A stretch of DNA of 64,000 nt, taken from assembly GCF_026210795.1 (NCBI RefSeq), contig NC_089439.1:744001-808000 (forward strand), given 5' to 3'. This document shows positions 32,711 to 45,290 of the stretch, piece after piece. The translations under genes were made by a program, and so were the position numbers. Source of the stretch: Rhizophagus irregularis. Lineage: Eukaryota > Glomeromycota > Glomeromycetes > Glomerales > Glomeraceae. Numbering within the stretch: position 1 is the stretch's first letter; every line of letters starts with the position of its first letter. The notes under the pieces are model-generated. The model did not search any database. It saw nothing but the letters and a program-made list of their open reading frames with translations, and was not told the origin of the DNA.

Positions 32711-33419
32711 GAGCGCATTTAGCGGCCGTCACATTGCTACGTGATGACTTTTGCCCGTAGTCTCAAAACTCTTGATGTAATGCTTAGACTTTTAAACCTT
32801 TACATGAAATACTTTATAATTATAGACTTGGTATACGTGCGCTTGTACGTCTCAAGTTTGATTTTTTTTACGTACTACCATAAGACTGGACATGCAGTAC
32901 CACATCAATTTCACATATAAATAAGAAAATTTTCTCACACTACACCTTTTCGTTACTTAATACTACAAATACGAATTTCATCATTTTACCATTTATACAA
33001 ATGAACCAGCAATTTTACCGTATATACAAATGAATCAATTTACCGTAATACATAAAATGAATTTACTTTACGCAAATTGATTATTTTTTTTTTTTTTTTT
33101 GACGCGTTACTAATTTTTAAATATGTCACATTTATACGCCATATGATGTAATACAAAAATATAATTACATCAAAAATTTGCAACTTAATGTTTCACTACA
33201 ACATCATGAAAGTAAATTATTAAACTTCATCATTATAGATCATTGGCTTAATACCATATGAATGATCATCCAAATCATTAATATCCGTTCAAACAACTGA
33301 TCCAAACTCTAACACAACTTACCCGATTTAAAACTGATTTAGTCTCGGGATATAACTCATTTCTAAAAGAATTAATAAATGAAAAATTTTAATAATAGTT
33401 GTTGAATATGATGTTAAAT

Positions 33420-36165
33420 AAATTCATATACTACATATTTAATATGATATTGGATGGGTATTTTATATGGAGATCCAAAAGGGTATCCCGATCGAAACAT
33501 CAAATATTTTATTTGTTATTGAAATATATATATACATTTCTAATTTTTTTTCCCCCTCTCTTTTTCTTCAGTATAATATTTCTCTGCTTCTTCTCATTGA
33601 AGGAGCACGTAATTTATAGACACATCTTATCAAAGGTTCAATTATAATGCACGAAAAAGACACGTTCATTCAATTGCGTGATTTTAATTGGTAGAGTAAT
33701 GACGAAATTATTATTATATTACACGTAATAAACAATATGTAGCAGTGGTTTATTCTATCCAAGAGAAAATTTCTTAAAATATAATTACTCAATACTCGCT
33801 TTATTTCAAAATTACATAATCGAAAGACAAGAGAGAAATATCTAGTAAAATTCTAAACTTTCATAATCCTATTTCTATCATTTGTTATAGAAAAAAGTAT
33901 TCACACCTCCTCTTCTTCTAATCCTTACAAATAAAAGTATAAAACTATAAATAAAAAAAAAAGAAATACGCATCACAAAAGAGATACGTATCACAAACTA
34001 AATATATGATTCAAATTTAACCATCAATAACACGCTTCTTTTGAGACTATATCTCCAAAGATCTACAGCAGCTTTTAAATGTTGGAGTGATTCGTTGGTT
34101 ATCTCGTATTCGGCTGCACCTAGATTTATTTTAACTTTATTTATGTTTAATTGATAATCTTTTAACTTGTTGTGAATTACTCTCAAACTTACTGCCGTCC
34201 CATTAAGGTATCCTCTCACATTCCTTATACCATCAATAGCTTCAGTGGTTAAATCAAAATTCCTTTTACCAGTATCATTGTCGATATTATAATCTCTGGC
34301 TTCTACTTGAGCTTTTAAAAGACTTTCAGAGATCTCTTTAGTTTTCTGTTAAACCTCTATGATCAGCTGCATAGCATTATTGACAATAATTCTAAATTCC
34401 ATTATGGCCTTCTCCAATTTTAATATACGTATTTTGAAGAAATTGGGTTTTACGAAAATACGGAAAATTCCGGTGAATTTTTCGATGATGGCTTTGACCT
34501 CGATTTTGAAAGTGTAATAAACCGTTTTACTTTCTACAAACATTTTATGTAAAGCGTCTCTAGCTTCGTAAAGTAATATGGAGACATCTCGAAGGCGCTC
34601 TGCAGCTATTTTTCTAGTGTTCTTGTGAGCTGGGCTCATTTCCAGCATGGTTGCAAGTTCATTATAGGAGTAAACATGCTGTATAATTTCATCCAGTGCT
34701 ATTTTTCAAAATAACAAATCAGTATATATGCAAATATGATAAGAAAAAAAATTTTTTCTAACCAGGAATTTCGGCTAAACTTATATCCCTGAAAAGGTCA
34801 CTTGTAAATTGTTCGACAACTGGATTATGAACTGGATTATGTGGTAACTCATGTGGCTTATGCTGTTCAAATAATATACGAATTAATAATAATTTTAATA
34901 AAATCAATTAACGATAATGATATTTTTACAACCAGAAGATTTGGGGAGTTCCATTTAGCTTCATCTTGCTAGTTGAGTCCACATAAAAATAAACAAAACG
35001 TATTACATATATGAACCGAACCGATTACAAAAAAAAATGCACATATGAATTTTTGAATTTACCACAAAAATTGTCATGAAGAGAACAATGACAACGATGA
35101 GAATGCTTATACACATTAATTTTTTATTTTCATTATTCATTAGTTTTATTTTGTTTATACCATTCATTTTCTCTTTATCCGGTTTAGCCGGTTTATTCAT
35201 TTTATTCAATTTAGTAATATGCATTTCATTTATTTGTAAAGCAAAAAAGGGAGATTTCTTAGTTTTTTTCTTTTTAAAAAAAAAACAAATTGGCATTTTA
35301 TATAAATCAAGCAACTTATTAGTATAAAAAATCTGCTGAGCAAGGAGAGCAAGATGCCCAAAACAAATTAAATGAATTGAAGGAGCATAAATAGTAATGT
35401 TTATCTTTGAATCATTAATAATTAATTTATATGGAATTTTAAAAATTATACCGCCATATATTAGTATGTTTATTGTATTATTGTATAGTTACTGCCTAAA
35501 CAAAGCTTTATAAGGTGAGAAAACCTTATTTAAAATACATTTTTTTTTTCATTATTGAACTTAAGATTACCAATTATTTTATCTAACTGCATCATCTATT
35601 TTATCATAGTACTAAAAAAATTACGCTATAAATGTAATTTGAACCTTGTTTTTTCCTATTAAATAATTCCAATTCTACTAATGTTTAATTATCCTATTAT
35701 CACAAATAATAAAATAACCTTATATATGCATGTTTATATACAGCTATTTTTTTCACATGATTATTTTTGTGAGTTGATTACCGATTAGGTATCATTGATC
35801 ACACGATCCCAAAAACTCTCTTTAATGTTAATATTCTGATGATGACTGTACACAATATTTTAAATTTTGAGATGTTGCTTTATCTGTTATTTCACGCAAT
35901 TGAACTTTATTTTAAATTGAGGTTTTATCACTATTTTTATTATTATTCACTGTGATTTGTCATGTAATTTAACTCCAAACACATTCTATATATTTTTCAT
36001 TCATGTATGGAAAAAGGTAAGGCAATGCAGCATTATAATATACGTGGGTATATTTTTATTATTGATAATAATATATAATGTATTCAGATTAGATCTATCG
36101 ATTATCGATTTTCTTTGGCAAGCCGCAATCTCAATCTCATAAAAAAATTACTTTCTTGATAATAA
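33420..36165. repeat. Segmental duplication, copy 2
   Basis: Tandem partner of 29,926-32,710, diverged by substitutions and many small indels. The interval 35,330-36,165 holds no gene. Confidence 0.75.
34017..35224 (-). pseudogene. Membrane-anchored coiled-coil protein gene, copy 2, dead
   Basis: It has the same plan as copy 1. The first exon (35,063-35,224) has a Lys/Asn-rich leader and the hydrophobic segment ISILIVVIVLFMTIFVV. The last exon includes MSPAHKN, MFVESKTVYYTFKIEV, FFKIRILKLEKAIMEF and KDYQLNINKVKINLGAAEYE. Where copy 1 has GTT CAA CAG, copy 2 has GTT TAA CAG near 34,350, a single C-to-T change that ends the frame about 100 residues into the exon. A short deletion also removes part of the C-terminal Trp-Arg region. 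Copy 1 looks like the functional one. Confidence 0.65.
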
Positions 36166-36263
36166 CAAATCGTATTAAAATGTAAAAAGAATATGAATAT
36201 ATGGAAATTTATCAGAATATATGTAATTATCAATATGTGATTCTATTTCGGTATAACTTTATT

Positions 36264-37020
36264 GTCCAGAGCGTAGCGTAGGATGTTCTATCATCGTCAA
36301 ACCCATGCAATATTCCTTCCTTCTTCATCATGTTTACTCCTGGTTTTTCCTATTTTGATTGCACTTTCTTTTGTTACACTAATTTTTTTGTATCGCTATT
36401 CACTATTGTCGTGACGCATGAGGCACAACAAAAACATTTTCTTCTTTCCGGAGCTTCGTGTAAATGTGTAAAAACTTTGAAATCGCAAATAAGGAAGGTG
36501 AGAGTTCCTTGTCTTTTGTTATTTTCGCGTCTCTTTTTTTGTATCTGAGAACGTTATTAAGCCCTCTTTTTTTTAGGAACATTGAACTTCAGTATGAACT
36601 TTGAAATCACAAGAAAGTGAGTTTCTCAGAATTTTTGGATCTTTTGTTTTTGTTTGAAGTATTATATATTAGTGCTCTTTCTCTCTTTTTTTTTTAGGAA
36701 TACTTTGGACTTTGGTATTGACTATGAAATCACGAATAGAATGGTGAGTTTCTTGATTTTTTTTTATTATTTTGGTGACTTTTTTTATTTGAGAGTACCT
36801 ATTAATACTCTTTTTTTTTAGGAACACTAGGGGTCTCAGTTGGGCTTTGAAATCACAAGAAGGTGAGTTTCTTAAGGTTTTTTTTAATTATTGTTTTTGC
36901 TTCTTTTTTTTATTTGAGAACGCTATTAACATTCACTTTTCTTTTTTTAGGAATATCTGATCTAAAGAATTTGAGTAAATGACGCGACGGACTTTAACAG
37001 TTTCTGTTTCCTAGTATATA
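36264..37020 (+). repeat. Repeat element with a tandem mini-exon-like array
   Basis: It starts gtccagagcgtagcgtagga, resembling the MITE-like end at 6,804, and ends near tgtttcctagtatatattta, resembling 7,028-7,041. Inside, four units of about 120-130 bp each have a pyrimidine tract plus TTTTTTTAG, a 40-46-base core ending in ttgaaatcacaagaa, and the donor-like GTGAGTTTCTT. Cores lie at 36,577-36,616, 36,698-36,743 and 36,822-36,862. Core lengths are not multiples of three, so no constant protein is encoded. From 37,021 to 37,937 there is no gene I can support. Confidence 0.65.
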
Positions 37021-37937
37021 TTTATATAATGAAATTTATTTGCTACAAATGCATTTGATTAAAGGTGCGTTATAAGAAAAAATTGAATAAATTATTGTTA
37101 ATCTATGGAAAATTTAGTTGATTTATACAAGAGCAGAATATCTTTATTAATTACAGAAAACTTTGCTACTTATCATTATCATATTAATGACAAAGTATTT
37201 TGGCCCTACCACAAAGAGACTTCATTTCTTAAGAAGTGCTGTCTATGCTCCACCCTGTAAAAACATACGCATAGCGCCATACTACTGTTCCACAACCAAT
37301 CGGTCCTATCGCTGGACTACAGCAAAATCTGGTACCCAGATGATTCATGATTATTGATCGCAAAAAGAGGAGAACTTTAAACCGTTTATAAAGATTTATA
37401 ATTTGTAAATCTGGCATGGGACGCAAATCTGGCATAAAGACGTGATTTGAATACTTGCTAATGTCCCTTAATAATTTATAAACTTGTTTTTATTTTAATA
37501 TACATTTTAAATAAATAATTGTTTATTATTGGATGATTAAACACATTAGATGATAATTTTTGCAATTCTGTCATTTGTTTGCTATTCAATCTTTATTTTC
37601 TCGACATATTTTTCTTCACAGTTAACTTTCGCAGTTTAAAATGATTATATATTTTCACAATTGAGTCTACAGAGAGTGCAGAGTATAGTCTACTGGTCAA
37701 TACTACTATACTCTATAGTATAGTGATGAAATATAGTATTTTAATTATTTTGTGATTTGCGTAGAGTTTACTTTTTTGTTAAATTTGGAAAATCCGAATA
37801 ATCATAATTCGATCATCAACTTATAAATGACTAAAGGGTCACCAATGATTATAAGCCAAATTTATTTTTCCCACTAGAAATTTTCTCTCTTTAACTGAAC
37901 CAATAATTTTATTTTCTTAACCGGTTTCTCTTTCAAA

Positions 37938-38893
37938 ATGCAATCTGATGATTTTTGTGATTTATTCGAAGAAAGATATTTAAGTGATAATGGAGATAAT
38001 GATGTCCCAATTAATCTTATTTGTTAATTATCATTAATTAATAAAAAAATTTTATTTTTTTAGATTGGATTTCATTTTATACTATTTCTTGGGTACAAGC
38101 GTCGTTAAATATTTTACATTCCTTTATCAGTGAAGATATCTGGTACAAAACTCCAGATAATACCAATGTGGCTGAATCATGCCATGCAAATGATAAATCG
38201 TTATCACTTGAAATTGCAGTTTTAAGATAAAATATTAACTATTTATTTATTTATTTATTTATATTTAATTAATATTTTATCATTATTATTCAGAGCTAAA
38301 AAGTATGGTAAAATAAATTTCATTACATGTCAAACTCAAGATCAATATGGTATTAGAAAAACCGGGAAAGATCTTGGGGTTGCAACGCGAGAAAAGCAAG
38401 CAATACATAGATCCAGTTAGTATTATTTTAAAAATTGGTGAAAATTTTTATTTACTATATTTTTAACTTTATTTGATTTTTTTATAGTAAAAAGAAATTG
38501 TTCTAATAAGGTTGAGCCGTCTGCACTGAAAAAAAAAAATAAATCGAAGAAAGTCACCCAAACTTCAACATCATCAATTGTTAATGATGATCTTGAAAAA
38601 GAAAAACAAATGATTTCTTTGAGAGAGAAAAAATTTGAACTAGAAGAGAAAGAGCTGAAACTTGAGAAGGAAAGGTTGGAAATCCTTAAATTAAAGCGAG
38701 AATTAGGAGTTACGGATAGGTTTTTTTAGACATGATAAATATTTAAAAAAATAAATGCTGAGCGTTTATTTTTTTTTTATTTCTTATTTAGTATTAGATT
38801 AGATATACTTATTTCTTTTTAAATAGGCAATTAGAACTGATCTATTTACCTTTTACAAAAGGCTTTGATGATTGTTTAGCAATAGACACTTAA
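37938..38893 (+). CDS. Multi-exon Rhizophagus-type gene with a charged coiled-coil tail
   Basis: Start MQSDDFCDLFEERYLSD. Exons about 37,938-38,022, 38,064-38,226, 38,294-38,419, 38,488-38,719 and 38,828-38,893. The middle reads WISFYTISWVQASLNILHSF and VAESCHANDKSLSLEIAVLR, then KTGKDLGVATREKQA, a pattern I recall from repeated Rhizophagus proteins in which the AES.HA and GKD blocks are conserved. The fourth exon is Lys-rich and then a strong Glu/Lys coiled coil (REKKFELEEKELKLEKERLE). The second intron starts ATAAAATATT where GTAAAATATT would be expected, so splicing of this copy may be lost. If it is not spliced, a TAA follows at once. Function unknown. Confidence 0.55.
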
Positions 38894-39451
38894 AATTATG
38901 TGATATAAATATTTCAAATTAAAAATAAATAAATGAAAGAAAGCAAATTTTAAAGAAATATTAAAAATTTTATTATATTTATAAAATTTGTCGTATTGCA
39001 AAGAAAATTTGTCATATCGCAAAGAGATTTTTCCATTTTATGAGTTAAAAAAAAGGGTATTTTCGGAAATAATACTAGAGTTCCCGGATATTTCACTTCA
39101 ATAAATTATTTGTTATACTATATAGTACGATGCAATATTTATCTAAGTATTCAAAAATTCTGAACTCAGCTAAGCGAGTAGACTCAATTGCTGTAACATA
39201 TTATATTAAATCGCCGTGATGTCGTAATTATTAATGTCAAAGATACAAAAATTATACAAAATAAATATTTTTTCTGGTTCTGCCGTAGATAATTTGTAAT
39301 CCGTAAATCTATAATGCTGGTCTCGATGATTCGTTAAATATTTAAATGGTAAAATCCATATTTTGTGATGCTGTAATTTCAATTCGGCAATTCCGACGGT
39401 ACCTATACTTAGAATATAAAATAAAATGTAGGTTATTAATAAACTATAATA

Positions 39452-39969
39452 CACAGTGAAATTCGATAAACCGGATTTGGGCCTAAACCACTGCCTAAAC
39501 CGGACTTTTTTGCTGGAACCAAATCACGTATATTAAAATAGGCTCGATATACTGGAGTTTACTAGTAAAAGCTCGATATTCGCTATAACGGATCAATTTT
39601 CTAACCAGCAATAGTAAAAATGATTCGATAAACCGGATCACGTGACTGAGAACCAATAAAATTTAAGTAACGTGATGCGGTAAATCTTAAATTTGGCCGG
39701 AATTATAAAAATCTTAATTCCGGCTGAAGTTAAGTATTACTTATATATCAATTAAAATATTTTATATTCATTTTCATGACCTCTATAACTTAAGTCTTGA
39801 TGAAAAAATCAAATTATAGTGTATATTAGTTTTATTAGCATGAAAATTTTTTAAAAATTCAATATAATAGACTTTCAATATATCGAAATTTTTTCGCTAA
39901 ACCGGATATCCCGATAAACCGGATATTTTTAGTGGAACCGATAGATCCGGTTTATCGAATTTCACTGTG
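39452..39969. mobile_element. 518-bp Tc1/mariner-pogo type MITE, TA-flanked
   Basis: Inverted ends CACAGTGAAATTCGATAAAC at the left and its complement at the right, flanked by TA (39,450-39,451 and 39,970-39,971). The interior repeats gctcgatat and cgataaaccgg motifs and has no transposase. CAGTGAAA-type ends plus a TA duplication are typical of pogo/Fot1-like elements. The 38,894-39,451 stretch before it has no gene. Confidence 0.85.
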
Positions 39970-40066
39970 TATTTTAATATTATGCAATTTACACATCCAT
40001 ATTCGGGATGGGTAACCAAGCAAATAATAAATTACATATCTAATAAATAAAGGTAGTAGATTCTTT

Positions 40067-40095
40067 GCTCCTCCTCCTCCTCCTCCTCCTCCTCT
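40067..40095 (+). repeat. (CCT)n microsatellite
   Basis: Nine or so uninterrupted CTC/CCT triplets. The apparent poly-Gly in the opposite frame comes from this run. Confidence 0.9.
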
Positions 40096-40184
40096 TTCAT
40101 CGGCAACTTCTTCCCTTTTGTTATCGGGTATTTCAATACTGACTATATGTTGTGGCATCTCTCGACATTTGATAGTGACTTCTA

Positions 40185-40490
40185 AAGTCTTATTTCGCCA
40201 TTAAAGTCAAAACTACGATAAAAGTTCACTGCAATATTTGGTGCTAAAACCTTATAGAGAAGATTTGAAAGCCACAAGAAAATCTCGTTGAATTAAACCA
40301 AAACTTGTCGGATTTCTTGCCAATGAGGATCCTGTTGCTGTAAAGTATGCTGAATCTACATCGAAAACTTGTGAAGAAACCGGTGTAATTTTTGAACTAA
40401 GAAAATGTGATAAAGAACAATTAGAAGAATATTTATATAGCGAGTCAATAAAAGGAATAATTATTAGGGCCATGATTAGCAAAAATCTTA
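40185..40490 (+). pseudogene. Fragment of a methylenetetrahydrofolate dehydrogenase gene
   Basis: Readable pieces in one frame are PYREDLKATRKSR, then after a TGA at 40,289-40,291 IKPKLVGFLANEDPVAVKYA, CEETGVIFELRKCDKEQLEE and SIKGIIIRA. These match the N-terminal catalytic region of FolD/MTD1-type enzymes, which oxidise 5,10-methylene-THF in one-carbon metabolism (PKLVG, VKYAE...CEE.G, and the NGII-like strand). Only about 90 of some 320 residues are present and no introns are visible, so this is a duplicated or retroposed fragment rather than the working gene. Confidence 0.65.
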
Positions 40491-40797
40491 CGTTACACTT
40501 AATAAAAAGTCATGTGATCTAATATTGTAATTTAATTGGTTGCACTATGTCTTACAGGGCATGCCGTAATATATGTTCACGGCCCTTAATGATTAAGGAT
40601 GAAGTTCGATATATAAGTACTTATAAAATATAACCTGTTTAATAATGTCCTCTAGTACACATATTATCTCCCAATAGCAAAACTTTCAAAATAAAATGAG
40701 TGAATGTTTCTACGTGCTGACATTTTCCAAAGTGTTTTTTTTTTTTTCAAATGATATTTTAAACTTTATAGAATGTTCGTACAGTACACATGATTTA

Positions 40798-41161
40798 GGG
40801 ATTAGCATAATTAGAATCGATTTTAAAATTGACTAATCGCGATTAATCGTTTCTAATCGATTGTGCATCATTAAATTTGTGGCAGGGAAATTTCCAATGA
40901 TCACAAATTTAACATATAAATCAATTTTTTGCATTTAAAATAAAACGTTTATTGCCCGAATAATCAGTGATCGGCGGTAACTCTGGCCAAGCTTATAATT
41001 CAGACCAGAATTAAAACTTTAGTATAAACGCTAAGATCTGATGACACGTGATTTATAATTTCGTATTTCGGGCTGGTACTATAGTTTCAATTTTTTATTT
41101 GATAATCGAGTTTAATCAGATTTTTGATTAATTCAATTTTGACAAAATCGATTCTAATCCC
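40798..41161. mobile_element. 364-bp MITE with GGGATTAG ends, TA-flanked
   Basis: Left end GGGATTAG followed after seven extra bases by AGAATCGATTTT. The right end is the inverted form without the extra bases. TA occurs on both sides (40,796-40,797 and 41,162-41,163). A Tc1/mariner-type MITE is the simplest reading. From 41,164 to 43,220 I find no gene, only AT-rich DNA. Confidence 0.65.
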
Positions 41162-44100
41162 TACGCATGATTAGCTTCGTATATTAAACATACAATAATT
41201 ATCAATTTGTTGATTATTTTTAAAATTAATTACGTTGTACAGTAGTTTGTAGTAGAGACCTCTCAAAGATTTTAAAGTCAAGTTAAATGGTACATTCTTT
41301 TATTTATATTCATAAAGATTTCAATAATACACTATATTACTACGATCAAGGTATTATTGGCGCAAGGTACAGTACATTGGATACCACGCAAAAATCACTT
41401 TCAATCACGTGACTTCTAACGTTTCTCTACATAAAGGCCAAAATTACCTTGACAACACGGAACATATAGAACGATCCAAATGATGAGTCACCAGCGTAGA
41501 TGATTTCGCTGTGAATAAAGATAAATGAAGAATACTCCAACCCACATACAGACCGATGGTACCTCTACTACATCACATAAGAAAACTCTTAATTCAATAC
41601 GTCCTTTCATCCTTTCATCCCCGTTAACGCTTTTACGCAGGTTGATGATGTAATGGCTAACGCACAATTAAGATATGACTATCGATTGAACGAGGAAGCG
41701 TGCAAATTCCTTAGAAGTAAAATACGCTTTCACTAGACGTACTCCGCCGTCTAGTGATGATGAAGATCAAAACAACCTAAGAAACATATCATATCCGAAA
41801 CGCTGGATGTTGTGAATTATAAAACATCCATCAATCAACTTCGTTCACTGCCACATGAATAATTACACACCCCCTTTTTTATAAAGGACAATACAAAGTT
41901 TTTTTATTAGTAACAGCACCGTTCGTCTATGACAGTATTTACAGGTGGTATTTTTATGAAGGGAATGGATTCATAATCGTGATACAATACTGCAGGATTT
42001 ATTAAATTATTTTGTTATATAGTTTTTTTTAATGGTTCGTTTTATAATTTAGCCTAGGAACTGGTTATGTCTCAAGTTCTATAAAACAGTAAGCAGGACA
42101 TACTGTATATGTTTGTTTAGTCTAGCTTTTTGTAATTTTAGCAACTTACAGTTTTGTTATACCTCTATCTTTATTATAAAAATAAAAATAAAAATTACCT
42201 CGAAAACAATTTGTAATCTGACTTTTTTTATTCTGTTAAATCGAAAGACGTATACACTATACAGTGACGTATACAGTGTAGTCGGAATTAATATAGAATA
42301 ATGGCACATAAAAAAAAATTGTGAAATCAGTGCTTATCAGTGCCGCCACTCTGCCATATCCTGACTTGATTCTCATAGCCGAGTGGGAACGACACAATCT
42401 TTAGCTTAAGAGTAGCAATTTGTTATTCATAATTTCAAAACCTTTATATATTAACGCCAAATCACATAATAATTTTTTTTTTGTATATTACAGAAAATTA
42501 TTTTTGATAAAATGTATCAATTGTATCTAGAAGCTACGAGTTACTGTTAATATGGGTATAAAAATTCACACTTTACAATTATATCGTGCATTGAAAAATA
42601 ACAGCAATTTTTACGGTGTTAAAATAATATTATTACAAATTGTAATAAGTAATAACTATATTATTAACTCATAGAACAGTCAATATATCTTAGTATATTT
42701 TTATTTTGTTTTATGAATAAAAAAGTATATTCATAGCAAACTTTTTTTTTTTCCAAAAATTGACAGATCGACAAAATGATCGGCTTTAGAGGCTTTCACA
42801 AAATCAATAACTAATTTTTAATTTTTTCTTGATAAATACTATAGTTTTGGAATTCGGAAAAATATGCTGGTAGATTCGAAAGATTTTGAATAAATAAAGA
42901 TGCCCGTTCCTGCCCGACAGCCCAAGTGTGTGAAAATCATAAAAGAATATTCGAAACCCTAATTGAAATTAAATTTGGCAATTGATTTGGGAATTTCCAA
43001 ATGAACTTCCTAATTAGGTAAAGTCATTAAATTATTCAATGATCAAAAAAGTCGGGTACCTGATTTTCTGTTTACTTTGAGTGATCAAAACAAAAGATGT
43101 TATCTTCCGTATTCTCCGTGTGAGAGATCAACTTTATATAACAATTTGTTATTTAAAAATCAAAGATTTTTTTCTTCGCAATAAAATCTTTTTTTTTTTT
43201 ACCGGTTATTCAAACCGAAAATGAAACCGGATTCAAACAAAACTCTTTGGGGTTTATTAGTGATATTTACTAGTGTGTTGACAATTTTTGTGACAACTTA
43301 TGTTAGTGCTTATACAATAAATACCTATAATCATTCTGAAGGAGATGCTTACATCTCACCAATAGGATATTTTACGCTTATAGATGGAAGTCAATTGCTT
43401 CGATTTTATCGTCCACTTAACAATGGAAAGTGTAATGAACCAGATTTACACATAAGACTTCTACATGTGAATGGGACAATGACACCTCTTGTTGTTCAAA
43501 ACTTTTCGATTCCAAAGTTTAATTTTTGTCGAGTAGATACGGATGTATTATCATCTGATTATATCATAGTAACCAATCTTGGCAGGAATAATTTATTTTA
43601 CATACTATACTATAATATATCTGATACCGACTATAGTCTACCATTTGGAAGATTTATTGCTGAAGTGGATTTAGATGGAAATATATTAGGGTAAAAATCC
43701 TTTTATAAACAATTTATGCAAAAATGTTTATCTAACATAATTTATTTTTGTACGACAGCAAAAATTGGCTCGGTCACAATAATTACTATAATGGTAGTAT
43801 AGTTGGACGATTAGGAAAATTTAAATTTATTTTTGATTCGTCCGATACATTTTATTATATGAAATTAGCTGATATTCATGATCCTGATACTTTGGAGTGG
43901 CAAAAGTTTAAAATAACGTAAGTTTCACATAAACTTTATTAATCAATTTATAAAATTTATGTTAATTTTTAATTTCTTAGTCCTACTGGAAGACTCCAAA
44001 AAGGAGAAAGTGGATTAATATCTCGTAAAGATTTAAATCTTCAATATAATAATCCTATATATTCATTTTTAACGATTGATAGTGGACTTGGATTTGTTTA

Positions 44101-44272
44101 TTAAAAACGCTATTCCTCACAAGTTAATGCGGAACTGCAACCAAGTTTATATATTTATGTTAATTTTTACAAACCTGAGAATGAAAAAAAATTAACTGAA
44201 CCATTTATTATTTATCAAACATCCACTCCAAATTTATCTATGAATTTTGCAATGTGTTCAGTAGATGATAAG

Positions 44273-44755
44273 TCGTCGGGCTGGTAGTGTGTCTCGCTAG
44301 CGCTCAACCCACCTCGGCCTCGCGGCCTCGCAGTACCTACATCCCCCCTCCGTGGGGTAGGGAATCCCCTATATCTGTCACCATCTGTCATTAACATCTG
44401 TCATATAATAATATACTAAAAAAGAATGAAATAAGGGAAAAGAGAGGAAAATACGATAGAATCAGAGGGGTATGACAGATATGACGGATATGACAGATGT
44501 TTCAGAAAAATCGGGAGAGGATACTCCCAGAAAAAAGTTTTGATTTTACCCCCCCAGATCTGTCATTCTGTCATAGATCTGTCATATGATCAGGATTCAG
44601 TCTATTCATCTGTCGGAAGCAGTGAGATAGCAAACCGAGTAAACAGGTAGGTTAATAGCCCCTAGAAGGTCTGTAAAGCCACAGAGAGATAACCGGGTAG
44701 AAGCGCGAATCTTTGGAAAAAATATATTCGGCAATTGAAGATTAGGTAACTATAA
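44273..44755 (+). repeat. Left terminal inverted repeat of the Polinton-like element
   Basis: Begins tcgtcgggctggtagtgtgt and contains several copies of gacagatatgac-like motifs, likely recognition or origin sequences. The inner boundary lies at ggtaactataa. Confidence 0.9.
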
Positions 44756-44765
44756 GTAACATACA

Positions 44766-45281
44766 ATGATAAACTTACACGCCGCCACTTCTCTTGCCGA
44801 AGATCTTGGTCTCGATCTTGTAGACATCTATGGAATCCGTAAATGGATCCAAATGCAGGCTTCGCCCTTCAACGACCCGGACATAGTAAGAGAGATGGTC
44901 AGAAACCTTCCGATCAAAGAATTCGGAAAACATCTCAAGATAAACAGACTCTGGTACAACGGTTGTAAAGCCGAGTTGTGGAAGCGATATAAAGAAGCTG
45001 AGGAGGTATACAAACAGGCAGTAGACTACTACAGGGAGGCCATTGGCAATTTCAATGAAGCCGATCAGAAAAAATACACTAGGTTCGCAGGAATGGTGGC
45101 AGTAGAAAGAGCTCTTCTCAGATGTGGCTTTATAACGCAAGAGTCCGACTGGGAGAAATGGACTCAAATAACGTACAACATCCAATTGCTTAAGGAAGGC
45201 CGCACTCTTGATGACTCGGACGATGAATCAGATGATGGAGAGGTATCTCTCGATGACTCGGATGATGAGGAATACTTTTAG
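44766..45281 (+). CDS. Polinton-like element: acidic-tailed protein, 171 aa
   Basis: First gene inside the left repeat, about ten bases from its inner edge. It is helical and mixed-charge (KAELWKRYKEAEEVYKQAVD resembles a single TPR-like hairpin) and ends in a strongly acidic tail (DDSDDESDDGE). I recognise no family. It points inwards towards a zinc-ribbon ORF on the other strand. The acidic tail would suit a DNA- or histone-facing accessory protein, but that is speculation. Confidence 0.65.
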   Translation: MINLHAATSLAEDLGLDLVDIYGIRKWIQMQASPFNDPDIVREMVRNLPIKEFGKHLKINRLWYNGCKAELWKRYKEAEEVYKQAVDYYREAIGNFNEADQKKYTRFAGMVAVERALLRCGFITQESDWEKWTQITYNIQLLKEGRTLDDSDDESDDGEVSLDDSDDEEYF

Positions 45282-45290
45282 AAGGCGGTA

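Noticed and set aside
37163-37435. Two overlapping short frames on opposite strands in a less AT-rich patch
   Set aside because: Neither has a recognisable motif, splice context or start. The patch may be a remnant, but I cannot name it.
42375-42410. tagccgagtgggaacgac, resembling a tRNA or SINE A box
   Set aside because: No B box (GGTTCGA-type) or foldable cloverleaf follows at the right distance.
44215-44397. Open frame starting MLMTDGDRYRGF in the left terminal repeat, and its mirror at 59,938
   Set aside because: The same frame appears in both arms because the arms are identical. It runs out of the element into flanking host sequence and has no features of a gene.
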